The position numbers were made by a program, and so were the translations under genes. The notes under the pieces were generated by a model. That model did not search any database and was not told where the DNA came from. It saw only the letters and a program-made list of their open reading frames with translations. DNA of 5,390 nucleotides from Oscillospiraceae bacterium (GTDB lineage: Bacteria; Bacillota; Clostridia; Oscillospirales; Oscillospiraceae). How positions within the stretch are numbered: position 1 is the first letter of the stretch; every line of letters begins with the position of its first letter. The stretch covers positions 1-5,390 of the forward strand of contig JAFVWG010000033.1 of the NCBI GenBank assembly GCA_017501805.1, in the 5' to 3' direction. Shown in pieces: positions 5,213-5,390 of the stretch.

Positions 5213-5390
5213 TCAGTCAAATGCCGTGCTCGTGGAAACCTCGGGAACCTCCGGCGCTTCCGTAAGATCGCGCAGCGCGCAGATGATCTTGGAGATCTGT
5301 GCACGGGTCAGCAGCTCGTTCGGCTTGAACTCCGTTTTTGTCATACCGTCGATGACCTTCGCCTTGTTCAGGGCGAGAACGTCCTTGTCA
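5213..5390 (-). CDS. SLH-domain surface protein, C-terminal fragment (N-terminus beyond window)
   Basis: The frame enters from the right edge and ends at TGA 5215-5213, giving 58 complete codons. The fragment contains an S-layer-homology motif: a helix (DVLALNKAKVIDGM), a short loop with F-K-P-N, then L-L-T-R-A-Q-I-S-K-I-I-C-A-L, which corresponds to the conserved F-x-P-x(4)-T-R-A-[EQ] core. SLH domains, usually in threes, hold exported proteins non-covalently to secondary cell-wall polymer. After the motif there is a 20-residue acidic tail (TEAPEVPEV). Here the SLH domain sits at the C-terminus. What the rest of the protein does cannot be seen. The gene is closed by its own terminator and is not co-transcribed with trmL in any obvious way. 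Confidence 0.85.
   Translation of the reverse strand, partial: DKDVLALNKAKVIDGMTKTEFKPNELLTRAQISKIICALRDLTEAPEVPEVSTSTAFD

Noticed and set aside
5080..5265. Plus-strand frame of 61 codons through the terminator
   Set aside because: It runs through a perfect terminator hairpin and into the antisense of the SLH gene; no ribosome binding site.

Overview
All recognisable genes in this window lie on the minus strand, so the biological reading order runs from right to left. The sequence looks like a GC-rich gut-type Clostridium relative (class Clostridia, Oscillospiraceae/Ruminococcaceae-like). The reasons are strong AGGAGG ribosome binding sites, consensus sigma-A promoters, an S-layer-homology (SLH) protein, and a dockerin of the A-K-D / LRRYLAGG type together with a cohesin-like module. 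The lineage is an inference; no species marker is present.

From right to left: (1) positions 5390-5213 hold the C-terminal 58 residues of an SLH-domain protein, closed by a strong intrinsic terminator (5190-5161). (2) Positions 5160-5036 are non-coding and contain two further hairpin-forming elements of unknown role. (3) A consensus promoter (5035-5007) drives trmL (4923-4438), a tRNA wobble-base 2'-O-methyltransferase. (4) After 69 bp comes paralogue B (4368-1696), a complete secreted protein of 890 residues. Its order is signal peptide, NlpC/P60-like cysteine hydrolase domain, DUF11-like beta-sandwich with an acidic/Ala-rich insertion, helical segment, a second NlpC/P60-like domain that appears catalytically dead, a cohesin-like domain and a type I dockerin. 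(5) A 124 bp gap carries a second consensus promoter. (6) Paralogue A (1571 to the left edge) is a tandem-duplicated relative of B with the same layout, cut off by the window inside its second NlpC/P60-like domain.

Together, the SLH protein (anchored to the cell wall), the cohesin/dockerin module and the duplicated NlpC/P60 proteins suggest a cell-surface system in which wall- or peptide-acting cysteine hydrolases are displayed through cohesin-dockerin contacts. What is seen is the domain content and the gene order; the functional coupling is inference. trmL is a housekeeping gene with its own promoter and probably only a neighbour.

The most interesting points are the combination of an active and a degenerate NlpC/P60 domain with both halves of the cohesin-dockerin pair in one protein, a calcium-loop-like D-x-T-G-D-G-R-P-D hairpin between two putative catalytic histidines in both paralogues, and the precise 50-residue net insertion that separates B from A.
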